DNA from: Candidatus Magasanikiibacteriota bacterium
GTDB taxonomy: Bacteria; Patescibacteriota; Patescibacteriia; Magasanikbacterales; 2-02-FULL-50-9b
Length of the DNA stretch: 17,237 nt
Direction: 5' to 3'
Assembly (NCBI GenBank): GCA_026396555.1
Contig: JAPLWO010000063.1
Coordinates: forward strand, 1 to 17,237
This document shows, piece by piece, positions 1-6,287 of this stretch. The position numbers and the translations under genes were made by a program. Position 1 is the first letter of the stretch. Each line of letters starts with the position of its first letter. The notes beneath the pieces are model-generated. The model worked only from the letters and a program-made list of their open reading frames with translations. It was not told the origin of the DNA and ran no database searches.

Positions 1-592
1 AGATTTGAAAAAATTTTATCCATCCGAATCGCGGCAAACAGAAAAACAAATTTTTATTTTTGTCGGACGATTAAGTCGCACGCATTATTTTAAAGGTGTC
101 GAGTCATTACTCCGCGCATTTGGCCAATTGAGAGCGCAAAAATCAAATTGCGCAGCTGAGCTATGGATTGTTGGTGACGGAGAACAGCGCTCACATTACG
201 AACATGTGTCAGAAAAAATGAAAATTTCAAAATACGTTACTTTTTTTGGTGCGGTGAGTGATGAGGAATTGCCGAATTTGTATCGTCAGGCCACAACAAT
301 CGTTTTACCATCAACAGATACGTCTGAAACGTTTGGGTTGGTACTGCTTGAAGCAATGGCATCTGGAGCGTCAGTGATTGCGAGTCGGTTGCCCGGCGTT
401 GATGCGTTAGTTCCGGATGGAGTTGTGGGTGTTTTAGTCGAACCTGGAAACGAAGGCGAATTATTTTCTGCGTTAGAAAGTGTCGTCGTTCAGCGCGAGC
501 GTTGGAATGAATACGGCATCGCTGCAATTGAGCGTGCACAACAATTCGGGGACTGGACATCTATTGCGCAGCAAATCGCGTCTCTGTTATAA
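1..592 (+). CDS. Glycosyltransferase family 4, C-terminal part (cut by window edge)
   Basis: This is the C-terminal half of a GT-B fold glycosyltransferase of the GT4 family, which transfers a sugar from a nucleotide-sugar donor, usually into surface glycans. It shows the donor-binding domain: a GRLSRTHYFKGVESLL segment at the start of the second Rossmann fold, then SETFGLVLLEAMASG, which holds the EX7E motif, followed by the usual SRLPG turn. About 195 residues are visible; whole GT4 enzymes have 350-400. The reading frame is open to the first base, so the TTG at position 5 is not a convincing start and the gene most likely begins outside the window. It ends in TAA at 590-592, where a promoter-like TATAAT for the next gene overlaps the stop. 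The acceptor and product cannot be told from sequence. Family assignment is firm, specificity unknown. Confidence 0.9.
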   Translation, partial: DLKKFYPSESRQTEKQIFIFVGRLSRTHYFKGVESLLRAFGQLRAQKSNCAAELWIVGDGEQRSHYEHVSEKMKISKYVTFFGAVSDEELPNLYRQATTIVLPSTDTSETFGLVLLEAMASGASVIASRLPGVDALVPDGVVGVLVEPGNEGELFSALESVVVQRERWNEYGIAAIERAQQFGDWTSIAQQIASLL

Positions 593-593
593 T
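585..593 (+). promoter_or_regulatory. Extended -10 promoter for the DsbA-like gene
   Basis: TG at 585-586, one base, then TATAAT at 588-593 form a consensus extended -10 element. It overlaps the stop codon of the glycosyltransferase. A weak -35 candidate (TTGCGC, 564-569) lies 18 bases upstream. The predicted transcript start is near 600, leaving about 25 bases before the ATG at 626, or almost no leader before the TTG at 602. Seen in sequence; promoter activity is inferred. Confidence 0.55.
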
Positions 594-625
594 ACAGCTC
601 ATTGAATCATCATTTTTTACAAACT

Positions 626-1408
626 ATGCAAGAAGATCAGGACAAAGCGTCATGGATGAATTCAATTCCGCCTAAATCATTATTTATCGGTGGAATTGTC
701 GGAGGAATTTTAGTCATTTGTACTCTTGGTTTTTTTATTTTACTTGGCATGACGCTTCGTGGCGGCAGCGCAGGTACAGAAAATTGGGGAGCAAAAGCTG
801 ATGATGGCAAGGCGGCGGTTGCTGTAGCACCCACACCTGATGCAGGAGCAGCTCCTACAGTTGGAAAGCCAACGTCTATTGGGTCTGACGATCACGTATT
901 AGGTGACAGCAGTGCAAAAGTGACTTTATTTGAGTACTCGGATTATCAATGTCCTTATTGCCAGCGTTTCGAGCCTGTTGCAATGCAGCTTCTTGATGCA
1001 TACAAAGGTAAAATTAGATTGGTATACCGTTCATTTCCACTCTCATCAATTCATCCTCAGGCACAGCGCTCAGCTGAAGCGGCAGAATGTATTGCAAGTT
1101 TGAAGGGCAACACTGCATATTGGAAATATGGAACGCTCTTATTCCAAAACCAAGATTCTTTGGGCGATACGTTATACGGAAATCTCGCAACTCAGGTTGG
1201 TGCAGACAAAGCAGCGCTCTTGGCTTGTTTGAACAGCGGTAAATTCACTGCAAAAGTTAAAGCAATGGAAGCAGAAGGTGAAAAAATTGGCGTCCAAGGA
1301 ACTCCAGCAACATTTGTAGTTGCAGCTGACGGTTCAGTAGAGTTAATGGGCGGCGCGCTTCCATTTGAACAAGCTAAAGCTTACGTTGATCGGGCTCTCG
1401 CTAAATAA
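626..1408 (+). CDS. Membrane-anchored DsbA-like thiol:disulfide oxidoreductase
   Basis: This is a thioredoxin-fold protein of the DsbA/Thioredoxin_4 family, expected to form or exchange disulfides in exported proteins outside the membrane. Counting from the ATG at 626 (260 residues), one hydrophobic segment at about 16-44 should act as an uncleaved signal anchor. A low-complexity Ala/Gly/Pro linker follows to about residue 85, then the catalytic domain. The active site is CPYC (Cys109-Cys112) after a YSDYQ strand, and the cis-proline loop is GTPATF (Pro227). Two more cysteines (Cys155, Cys201) could form a structural disulfide. An in-frame TTG at 602 would add eight residues; I prefer the ATG because it gives a normal anchor start. 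No VKOR or DsbB partner is visible here. The following small gene starts 12 bases downstream and may be co-transcribed. Function by family is strong; substrates unknown. Confidence 0.9.
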   Translation: MQEDQDKASWMNSIPPKSLFIGGIVGGILVICTLGFFILLGMTLRGGSAGTENWGAKADDGKAAVAVAPTPDAGAAPTVGKPTSIGSDDHVLGDSSAKVTLFEYSDYQCPYCQRFEPVAMQLLDAYKGKIRLVYRSFPLSSIHPQAQRSAEAAECIASLKGNTAYWKYGTLLFQNQDSLGDTLYGNLATQVGADKAALLACLNSGKFTAKVKAMEAEGEKIGVQGTPATFVVAADGSVELMGGALPFEQAKAYVDRALAK

Positions 1409-1420
1409 TTAAATAAATAT

Positions 1421-1702
1421 ATGCATAAGAAATTTTTAAAGGGTGTGGCGCTTGGTGGGTTACTTGCAGGTTTAGCGGTGTGGGCTCAGACTACCCCAAA
1501 AGGCAAGGAATCGAAAGAAAAAGCAGAAGCCGCGCTCAAATCTTTGTGGGCAAAAGTTGAAAAAGAATATAAAACAATGGATCCAAATATCAAAGATCTT
1601 AAGAAACATGCACGAGCAGCACTTAAATCGTGGCAGAGCTCGAAGGATATTTCAAGTGATGTAAAGAAAGCGCTTGGTGCACTTGCAAAAAAACTTACAT
1701 AA
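1421..1702 (+). CDS. Small lysine-rich membrane-anchored protein (YtxH-like)
   Basis: This gene encodes 93 residues. Residues 4-23 form a Gly/Ala/Leu-rich hydrophobic segment that should anchor the protein, followed by a highly charged, mostly helical region rich in lysine and alanine (about 20 Lys). The layout, one short N-terminal membrane segment plus an amphipathic Lys/Ala helix, is like YtxH-type stress or envelope proteins, but I see no diagnostic motif and call this resemblance only. It starts 12 bases after the DsbA-like gene with no SD, suggesting a two-gene transcript, and is followed by the 360-base non-coding region. A role near the DNA or the inner face of the membrane is possible from the charge, but that is speculation. 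Confidence 0.75.
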   Translation: MHKKFLKGVALGGLLAGLAVWAQTTPKGKESKEKAEAALKSLWAKVEKEYKTMDPNIKDLKKHARAALKSWQSSKDISSDVKKALGALAKKLT

Positions 1703-1786
1703 GACTTATCCGGATTTCCCCGTGTATAAGTTGAGGATAGTGTATGGATTAGGCGCTCTTGTCAAAGTTAAAAGCGCATGTTACGG

Positions 1787-1792
1787 TATAAA
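1787..1792 (+). promoter_or_regulatory. -10-like element upstream of the candidate structured RNA
   Basis: TATAAA at 1787-1792 would place a start near 1799, just before the UUCG hairpin at 1801-1814. The best -35-like hexamer, TTGTCA at 1759-1764, is 22 bases away, which is too far for an ordinary sigma70 promoter. Only the -10 is therefore supported. Confidence 0.35.
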
Positions 1793-1798
1793 TGCTCC

Positions 1799-2044
1799 AA
1801 AACACTTCGGTGTTCGCCAATAATCATGGGTATTGCACCCGCGTAGGGCGAGGAAACAGAAGGAGGGGGATTGTCTGATGGTGTGGAGGCACTACCGCGT
1901 CGCCAAGATCGACGCGCATGGAATTTTTGGCTGTGGTGGGGGATCGCGGCTGGAAAATCCCTGGGGATAATCTAAAAATGCGGAGGGAATCTTGCACAAA
2001 AAAACGTTGATAAAACCTCGAGTCTGGAAGGATTCGGGGTTTTA
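1799..2044 (+). ncRNA. Candidate structured non-coding RNA, family not recognised
   Basis: This stretch has no convincing protein on either strand but has dense paired structure. A UUCG-capped hairpin lies at 1801-1814 (AACAC/GTGTT). A second stem pairs 1816-1819 with 1847-1850 and encloses TGGGT/ACCCG. A long-range stem pairs GATTGTC (1869-1875) with GATAATC (1966-1972) and encloses three hairpins: 1880-1896 (GGTGTG/CAC-ACC with one bulge), 1897-1915 (GCGTCG/CGACGC, perfect) and 1940-1961 (GGGAT/ATCCC). Together they make a four-way junction. ATTTTT at 1923-1928 could pair with AAAAAT at 1974-1979 as a pseudoknot. The region ends in a 15-bp terminator-like hairpin (2011-2044). I do not see the conserved cores of tmRNA, RNase P, SRP or 6S RNA. 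It could also be a cis-acting leader of the downstream glycosyltransferase. Structure was found by eye; transcription is inferred. Confidence 0.5.
2011..2044 (+). terminator. 15-bp perfect hairpin, intrinsic terminator
   Basis: TAAAACCTCGAGTCT pairs with the complementary arm across a GGAA tetraloop, 15 consecutive pairs including four G-T wobbles. The GC-rich part is flanked by A4 on the left and TTTTATTG on the right, as in an A/U-paired intrinsic terminator on the plus strand. It may be bidirectional: read on the minus strand it is followed by a T-run about eight bases on. It separates the candidate RNA from the glycosyltransferase that starts 20 bases later. Confidence 0.65.
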
Positions 2045-2045
2045 T

Positions 2046-2053
2046 TGTATACT
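2046..2053 (+). promoter_or_regulatory. -10 element just upstream of a start codon
   Basis: TG followed by TATACT at 2048-2053 lies only 10 bases before the ATG at 2064, so the expected transcript would have a leader of zero to a few bases. No good -35 is present at the right distance. The alternative is that the glycosyltransferase is read through from the upstream RNA. Confidence 0.45.
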
Positions 2054-2063
2054 CCTTTAAGTT

Positions 2064-3191
2064 ATGAAGATTCTCATGGTTGTAACTGAGGGAAATTTGG
2101 GAGGTGCGCAGCGCCACGTTCTTGATATTTCTCGAGAATTAACACGACGTGGACATCAGATTATCATTGCGGTTGGTGGAATACATACTGAATTGGTTGA
2201 AGCTGCTGATAGCGGCTTACCAAAGATTTCGGTTGTTCGACTTCGGAACGTTGTTCGATCAGTTCGTTTTTCAGATGATATTAAGGCGCTGATTGAATTA
2301 TATCGATTAATCCGTCGAGAGCGTCCTGATGTTGTGCACTGTCATAGTTCCAAAGTCGGTGTCCTCGCGTCGATTGCGGGCCGACTTGCAGGCGCGCGCG
2401 TTGTGTATACTGCGCACGGATTTGTATTTCGTGAGAATTTAGGTTTTTTAAAACGCGCGTTGTATCGTTGGGCTGAAAAGTTTTCCAGCTATTTTCGAAA
2501 TAAAATTATTGCAGTTTCAAAAAGTGATGCTGATGCAGCGCGTGCGGCACATGTCATCGCACACAAAAAAATTATTACGATTCCTAACGGAATTGATGTT
2601 GCATTAGCTGATCAATTGTTGACACCAGAAGAAGCACGAAAAAAAATGGGGGCGTGGTGCGGGGTGGACTTTTCAGGCGCCGATTTGGTTGTTTCGATTG
2701 CAAATTTTTATCCTGTAAAAAATTTACCACTTTTGATCCGTGCATTTGAATTTGTGGTTCCACGCATACCACACGCACGGCTCGTTTTAATTGGTGAAGG
2801 AGAACAGCGTGCCATGTGTGAACGATTGGTTTCAGAAAATCATACATTGCAGGGCAAAGTTTTTTTTGCAGGAAAACGTCCAGATGCATTTGAAATTTTA
2901 CGTGGCGCTGATTTAGTTTGTTTGTCATCAACAAAAGAAGGTATGCCGTACGTGGTGCTTGAGGCGCAGCTTGCAGGAACGCCGGTCGTTGCGACGCGTG
3001 TTGGCGGAGTGCCTGAAATGGGCGAAGGAGAAAATTTAAAATTGGTCGTGCCTCATTCAGCAGAAATTTTTTCAGATGCGATCGTTGAAATGTTGCGCCG
3101 CGATAAAAACGGGTCTGAAAAAACCGCGCACAAACTTTTTACCTTGCGCGAAATGGTGGACGCGATCGAAGCGGTATATCAGTCGCTCTAA
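2064..3191 (+). CDS. Glycosyltransferase family 4
   Basis: This is a complete GT-B fold glycosyltransferase of 375 residues, normal for the GT4 family; such enzymes build surface polysaccharides or glycolipids at the inner face of the membrane. The N-terminal acceptor domain begins MKILMVVTEGNLGGAQRHV, with the glycine-rich loop, and continues with VVHCHSSKVG and TAHGF segments typical of the family. The C-terminal donor domain has an IANFYPVKNLPLLIRAF strand-helix, a second glycine turn and KEGMPYVVLEAQLAGTP, which holds the EX7E motif, then ATRVGGVPEM. The ATG at 2064 has no SD and sits 10 bases after a -10 element. It is convergent with the flavoprotein gene with only two bases between stops and no clear terminator. 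Sugar and acceptor cannot be inferred. The truncated glycosyltransferase at the left edge suggests a glycan-related neighbourhood. Confidence 0.93.
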   Translation: MKILMVVTEGNLGGAQRHVLDISRELTRRGHQIIIAVGGIHTELVEAADSGLPKISVVRLRNVVRSVRFSDDIKALIELYRLIRRERPDVVHCHSSKVGVLASIAGRLAGARVVYTAHGFVFRENLGFLKRALYRWAEKFSSYFRNKIIAVSKSDADAARAAHVIAHKKIITIPNGIDVALADQLLTPEEARKKMGAWCGVDFSGADLVVSIANFYPVKNLPLLIRAFEFVVPRIPHARLVLIGEGEQRAMCERLVSENHTLQGKVFFAGKRPDAFEILRGADLVCLSSTKEGMPYVVLEAQLAGTPVVATRVGGVPEMGEGENLKLVVPHSAEIFSDAIVEMLRRDKNGSEKTAHKLFTLREMVDAIEAVYQSL

Positions 3192-3193
3192 AA

Positions 3194-3850
3194 TTAGTAA
3201 ATTTCAAAATGAATTGCCGCTGGTTTGATTTGAGCGGCGAGTAACAATTCTCGCACAGATTTTACCATTTCCGGATTTCCGCATATATACCACGCTGCGT
3301 GCAGGTGTTCGGCTAAAAGTGCGGGAATAAATTCGGTTACACGACCTTGGAGACCAGACCAATTTTCAGAAGGTTGTGAGAGTGTGATAAGACTTTCTGA
3401 CGGTAATTTTTCAGTCCAAAATAAATCAGATTCATGACGCACGCCAAAAATGGTGGTGAACGGAATTGAAATTTTTTCTGCTTCAATGGTTTCTATAAAA
3501 CTAATGATTGGTGCGAGCCCTGTTCCGGTTGCGACAAAAATTCGGTCCGAGTCATTCGGATCGAGGGTGAAGCGACCGAGTGGTGCAGACGATTCGAGTG
3601 AAATATGTTCTTGTGGCAACGCTGCGTATCCCGAAACATGGCCTTCCGGATTATGTTTCATTAAAAAAGTAACTTCGGTCTGATTTGGTTTTGATGCCAT
3701 TGAAAAAGCGCGCGCTAATTTTTGTTCTGCGCCCGGTTGTTTGAGCTGTACAAATTGTCCTGCGATAAAATGAAGCGGTTCTTCAGCTACAAAAACATAG
3801 CTGCGAACATCATGGGTTAAAATTTTCGAATCAATGCGTTTGAGAATCAT
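3194..3850 (-). CDS. FAD/NAD(P)-binding ferredoxin-reductase-like oxidoreductase
   Basis: This is a two-domain flavoprotein of the ferredoxin-NADP+ reductase superfamily, which moves electrons between NAD(P)H and a one-electron carrier through FAD. Taking the ATG at 3850, the protein has 218 residues. The FAD-binding beta barrel shows AGQFVQLKQPG and RAFSMAS (about 47-53), the equivalent of the RxYS motif. The NAD domain starts at ATGTGLAPIISFIE (about 108-120), with a YICGNPEMV segment near the C terminus that corresponds to the CG(P) motif. A GTG at 3856 would add two residues. There is no iron-sulfur domain, so the protein is a stand-alone reductase. A plausible partner is the single-cluster ferredoxin encoded at 7000-7236, but they are not in one operon and this link is inference. 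It is divergent from the orphan gene at 3943 and convergent with the glycosyltransferase. Confidence 0.88.
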   Translation of the reverse strand: MILKRIDSKILTHDVRSYVFVAEEPLHFIAGQFVQLKQPGAEQKLARAFSMASKPNQTEVTFLMKHNPEGHVSGYAALPQEHISLESSAPLGRFTLDPNDSDRIFVATGTGLAPIISFIETIEAEKISIPFTTIFGVRHESDLFWTEKLPSESLITLSQPSENWSGLQGRVTEFIPALLAEHLHAAWYICGNPEMVKSVRELLLAAQIKPAAIHFEIY

Positions 3851-3869
3851 GTACACAATTTAATCACAC

Positions 3870-3902
3870 TTGACAGAATTTGGGAAGCGTGGAACCTATT
3901 AT
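3870..3902 (+). promoter_or_regulatory. Probable promoter of the orphan gene at 3943
   Basis: A perfect -35 (TTGACA, 3870-3875) is followed by TATTATATAT starting at 3897. The spacing to TATTAT is 21 bases, longer than the usual 17, so the pair is suboptimal. A hairpin ATCGC/GCGAT (3905-3923) follows directly at the predicted transcript start. Confidence 0.4.
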
Positions 3903-3930
3903 ATATCGCAATTCAATAGCGATCATTATG

Positions 3931-3939
3931 AAAGGAGGG
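3931..3939 (+). promoter_or_regulatory. Strong Shine-Dalgarno that fixes the start at 3943
   Basis: AAAGGAGGG lies just before the ATG at 3943. Starts further upstream in the same frame (3880, 3928) lack such a site, so 3943 is chosen. It is one of only three clear SDs in the window. Confidence 0.8.
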
Positions 3940-3942
3940 CTT

Positions 3943-4533
3943 ATGCCGCACGATTTTCGGGGGGTTTTAGTATTGTCTGAAGCAGCGCACGGGGTCGACG
4001 TGCGCGCGTCGCTTGCACGGGTTTTGTGGAATAACGGATGGGGTCGAGAAAATTTTTCAACATTTGAAACGTATCTTGATTCGGTTCCGCTCATTCCTGA
4101 AGCGCCGGACGACATTCGGTTTAATCGATTGGTGTTGGTTGATACTGGTTTATCGATCAGCATCGCAACACGCATCCTCGGAGTTGCATATGACGGGGGC
4201 GACTCAGTCTTTGACGAGTCGTCCCCGTGCGCTGCGATCTATTGGCTGTGGGTGAGTGAAGGAAATTTCACAGACGGTGAGATTCCTTTTGAAGTTGTGC
4301 AATCTGACATTGAATCGATGCGTGGCTTGAGCGTTATTGAAGGACTATGTTTCTTTGTCCAGTATTCACGCTTGCTTTCGAATTGTTCTTGGAATTTAAC
4401 TGAGTCACATTTGGCCGCGTTTCCAGCATATATCGCATGTTTGTTATGGATTGCGGGTGTACCAATGCTTGGCGTTACGGAATATTGCACAGGCGGTTTT
4501 GGACGGCAAACGCCGCTTGCACGGCGTTTTTAG
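3943..4533 (+). CDS. Orphan protein of 196 residues, function unknown
   Basis: I do not recognise this protein. It is predicted soluble, with no signal peptide. It is rich in aromatic residues and has five scattered cysteines (contexts SSPCAA, GLCFF, SNCSW, IACLL, TEYCTGG) that do not form a CxxC motif. The N-terminal part has GVLVLSEAAHGVDVRASLARVLW and the middle has LVLVDTGLSISIATRIL, followed by a YWLWVSEG strand; the pattern suggests an alternating alpha/beta fold. The start at 3943 is set by a strong SD. The gene has its own promoter-like element, a leader hairpin (3905-3923), a terminator overlapping its last codons and a second one just downstream, so it looks monocistronic. This arrangement differs from the housekeeping genes around it and resembles the genes at 11074 and 16640. 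It may be lineage-specific. Confidence 0.85.
   Translation: MPHDFRGVLVLSEAAHGVDVRASLARVLWNNGWGRENFSTFETYLDSVPLIPEAPDDIRFNRLVLVDTGLSISIATRILGVAYDGGDSVFDESSPCAAIYWLWVSEGNFTDGEIPFEVVQSDIESMRGLSVIEGLCFFVQYSRLLSNCSWNLTESHLAAFPAYIACLLWIAGVPMLGVTEYCTGGFGRQTPLARRF
4509..4531 (+). terminator. Intrinsic terminator inside the end of the orphan gene
   Basis: AACGCCG (4509-4515) pairs with CGGCGTT (4522-4528) over a six-base loop, followed by a T-run to 4531. The hairpin encodes the last residues of the protein and the T-run reaches its TAG stop, so coding sequence and terminator overlap. Confidence 0.7.
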
Positions 4534-4542
4534 GCGTTATAT

Positions 4543-4577
4543 GAGCAGGCTGACGAACCGTTGGCCTGCTTGTTTTT
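4543..4577 (+). terminator. Second intrinsic terminator
   Basis: AGCAGGC (4544-4550) pairs with GCCTGCT (4564-4570) over a 13-base loop and is followed by TGTTTTT. It insulates the orphan gene from the Rrf2 promoter downstream. Confidence 0.7.
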
Positions 4578-4605
4578 ATCCACAGGTTTTGTCACGATGC
4601 GAGTG

Positions 4606-4643
4606 TTGACGTGTTGATCTTGGCATGATAGTATTCACATACT
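4606..4643 (+). promoter_or_regulatory. Promoter and palindromic operator of the iron-sulfur cluster
   Basis: TTGACG (4606-4611), 17 bases, then TAGTAT (4629-4634), with TG at 4626-4627 giving an extended -10. A perfect inverted repeat AGTAT-TCAC-ATACT (4630-4643) covers the -10 and the expected transcript start. Rrf2-family regulators such as IscR commonly repress their own operon, so this is a good candidate operator for the protein encoded at 4682. The site is seen; its use is inferred. Confidence 0.55.
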
Positions 4644-4681
4644 CTTGTGGTCTGATATTAGCCCCGCAAGCTATCAAAAAC

Positions 4682-5098
4682 ATGGCATTAACACTCAATC
4701 GTCAAACAGATTACGCGCTTCAATTTTTGGCAGCGCTTGCTCGTCTTCCTGAAGGCGAGAGTTTGTCATTGGCAGTTTTTGCAAAACAAGGTCGTGTATC
4801 TTTTTTGTTTTTACAGCGAATTGCGAAAAAATTACGCACCGCCGGTTTAATCACTGCTGAAAAAGGACGATTGGGTGGATACAAACTCGCGCGCGTTTCA
4901 CAAGCCATTACAGTGCTTGATGTTGCAGAAGCATTAGAAGGAAAAATGGCAGTTGTGCCGTGTATCAAAAAGACGAGCGATTGCCCACATGCAGCTGTTT
5001 GTCAGACGCGCACCTCATTCCACACGATCAATTCATACATTCAAAAATACTTGCACTCAATTCCACTTTCTGAATTGGGTAAAAAAACTGTTTCATAA
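4682..5098 (+). CDS. Rrf2/IscR-type iron-sulfur-sensing transcriptional regulator
   Basis: This is a 138-residue winged-helix regulator of the Rrf2 family. It begins MALTLNRQTDYALQFL, the usual start of the family. The helix-turn-helix covers about 28-57 and is followed by the wing KGRLGGYKLAR. Cys94, Cys101 and Cys107 (spacing C-X6-C-X5-C) lie where IscR and related proteins hold an Fe-S cluster, so the protein likely senses cluster supply. An in-frame ATG at 4625 would add 19 residues, but it lies upstream of the -10 element and could not be on the transcript; 4682 is therefore the start. It is the first gene of a plus-strand cluster with desulfurase, scaffold and ferredoxin genes, as expected for an isc/suf regulator. 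The promoter carries a palindrome that it may bind. Family and role are well supported; the exact cluster type is not. Confidence 0.92.
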   Translation: MALTLNRQTDYALQFLAALARLPEGESLSLAVFAKQGRVSFLFLQRIAKKLRTAGLITAEKGRLGGYKLARVSQAITVLDVAEALEGKMAVVPCIKKTSDCPHAAVCQTRTSFHTINSYIQKYLHSIPLSELGKKTVS

Positions 5099-5101
5099 TC
5101 T

Positions 5102-6276
5102 ATGACACCACTTCCAGACATTCCAAAACGAATCGTGTATCTCGATCATGCGGCAACAACGCCGACCGCTCCTGAAGTTGTCGCGGCAATGCTTCCGTAT
5201 TTCACAGATATTTTTGGAAATCCAAGTGGTTTGTATTCAATTGCGCGCGAGGCAGCGGATGCGTTATCAGATGCACGTGTACGAATTGCGAAAATTTTAA
5301 ATGCACGTCCAGAAGAAATTATTTTCACCGGTGGTGGAACTGAGAGTGACAATCTTGCGTTGTTTGGTATCGCGCGAAAGTACGGTCCAAAATTTGGAAA
5401 ACATATTATCACGTCGCAGATTGAACATCATGCAGTTTTGCTGCCAACAGAAGTTTTGAAAAAAGAAGGTTTTGAAATTACTGAAATCGAGGTAAATGAA
5501 CATGCGGAAGTAAATGTCGATGCTGTGATCGCGGCAATTCGATGGATGCACCTTTTTTTCACACTGACGCATGTCAGGCTGCGGGTGCACTTTCGCTTGA
5601 TACACAAGAATTGAAAGTTGATTTGATGACAGTGAACGGAAGTAAAATTTACGGACCAAAAGGTGTTGGTCTTTTATATGTTCGTCGTGGCATTCAATTA
5701 GTTCCACATATTGTAGGTGGTGGGCAAGAAAATCGCTTGCGTTCTGGTACTGAAAATGTACCATCAATTGTTGGTTTTGCGCGAGCGCTTGAACTTGCAC
5801 AAGAACATGCTGCAGAAGAAAATGCACGATTGACTGAACTTCGAGAATATTTTTGGAAGGAAATTCAGGCACGTATTCCAAAAGTGGTTATCAATGGTCA
5901 TCCAACAAATCGACTTCCAAATAATTTGAATTTTACGATTCTTGATGTTGAAGGCGAAGCAGTGCTGCTTTATTTGGATGAATATGGTATCGCGTGTTCG
6001 ACTGGATCTGCGTGTACCTCGACGTCGCTTGATCCGTCACACGTAATTCTTGCGATGGGGAAGCCATACGAATATGCACATGGATCGATGCGCATGACAC
6101 TCGGAAAATCAACAACGCGTGAAGACGTTGATCACGTGTTGACTGTATTGCCGCCAGTCGTTGAATTACTTCGCTCGATTTCACCGGTACATTTATCGCT
6201 TGATCAAAAACAAGATGAGATGGCAGCGCGAAGTGCGTTCGTCGAAGATGGCGTGCCTCATTGGATGAAAAAATAA
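5102..6276 (+). pseudogene. Cysteine desulfurase (IscS/NifS type), broken by an out-of-frame internal deletion
   Basis: The enzyme family is PLP-dependent and takes sulfur from cysteine for Fe-S cluster assembly. Frame 1 runs from 5102 with the typical YLDHAATTPTAPEVVAAM start, FGNPSG and GGGTESDNLA, and on to VDAVIAAIR at about 5542. It then changes to unrelated sequence and stops at 5614. The second half continues in another frame from about 5542: FFHTDACQAAG, the PLP lysine in NGSKIYGPKG, LRSGTENVPS and the catalytic cysteine in STGSACTST. Compared from memory with E. coli IscS, about 30 residues are missing between the halves, including the conserved NNEIG segment. A GATGGATG tandem lies at the junction (5541-5548). 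Either a real deletion or an assembly error would explain it. If real, the window encodes no intact desulfurase. It lies between the Rrf2 regulator and the scaffold gene. Confidence 0.9.
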
Positions 6277-6287
6277 CATAAAATTAT

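Noticed and set aside
1850..1862. GAGGAAA followed by CAGAA, words found in RNase P RNA
   Set aside because: In RNase P these words are far apart and pair in P4 with further conserved sequence; here they are adjacent and the rest of the core is missing.
1829..1990. Partial resemblance of the non-coding region to a TPP riboswitch (GGATAAT and GGGAA words near the 3' side)
   Set aside because: The CTGAGA element and the GATAATGCCAGCG-like core are absent and the spacing is too long.
1824..2117. Minus-strand open frame of 97 codons over the non-coding region
   Set aside because: It starts inside the glycosyltransferase gene, crosses the 15-bp hairpin, and its protein has no recognisable composition or motif.
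4625..4681. N-terminal extension of the Rrf2 regulator from ATG 4625
   Set aside because: This ATG lies upstream of the -10 element, and the family starts at the MALTLNRQTDYAL segment.
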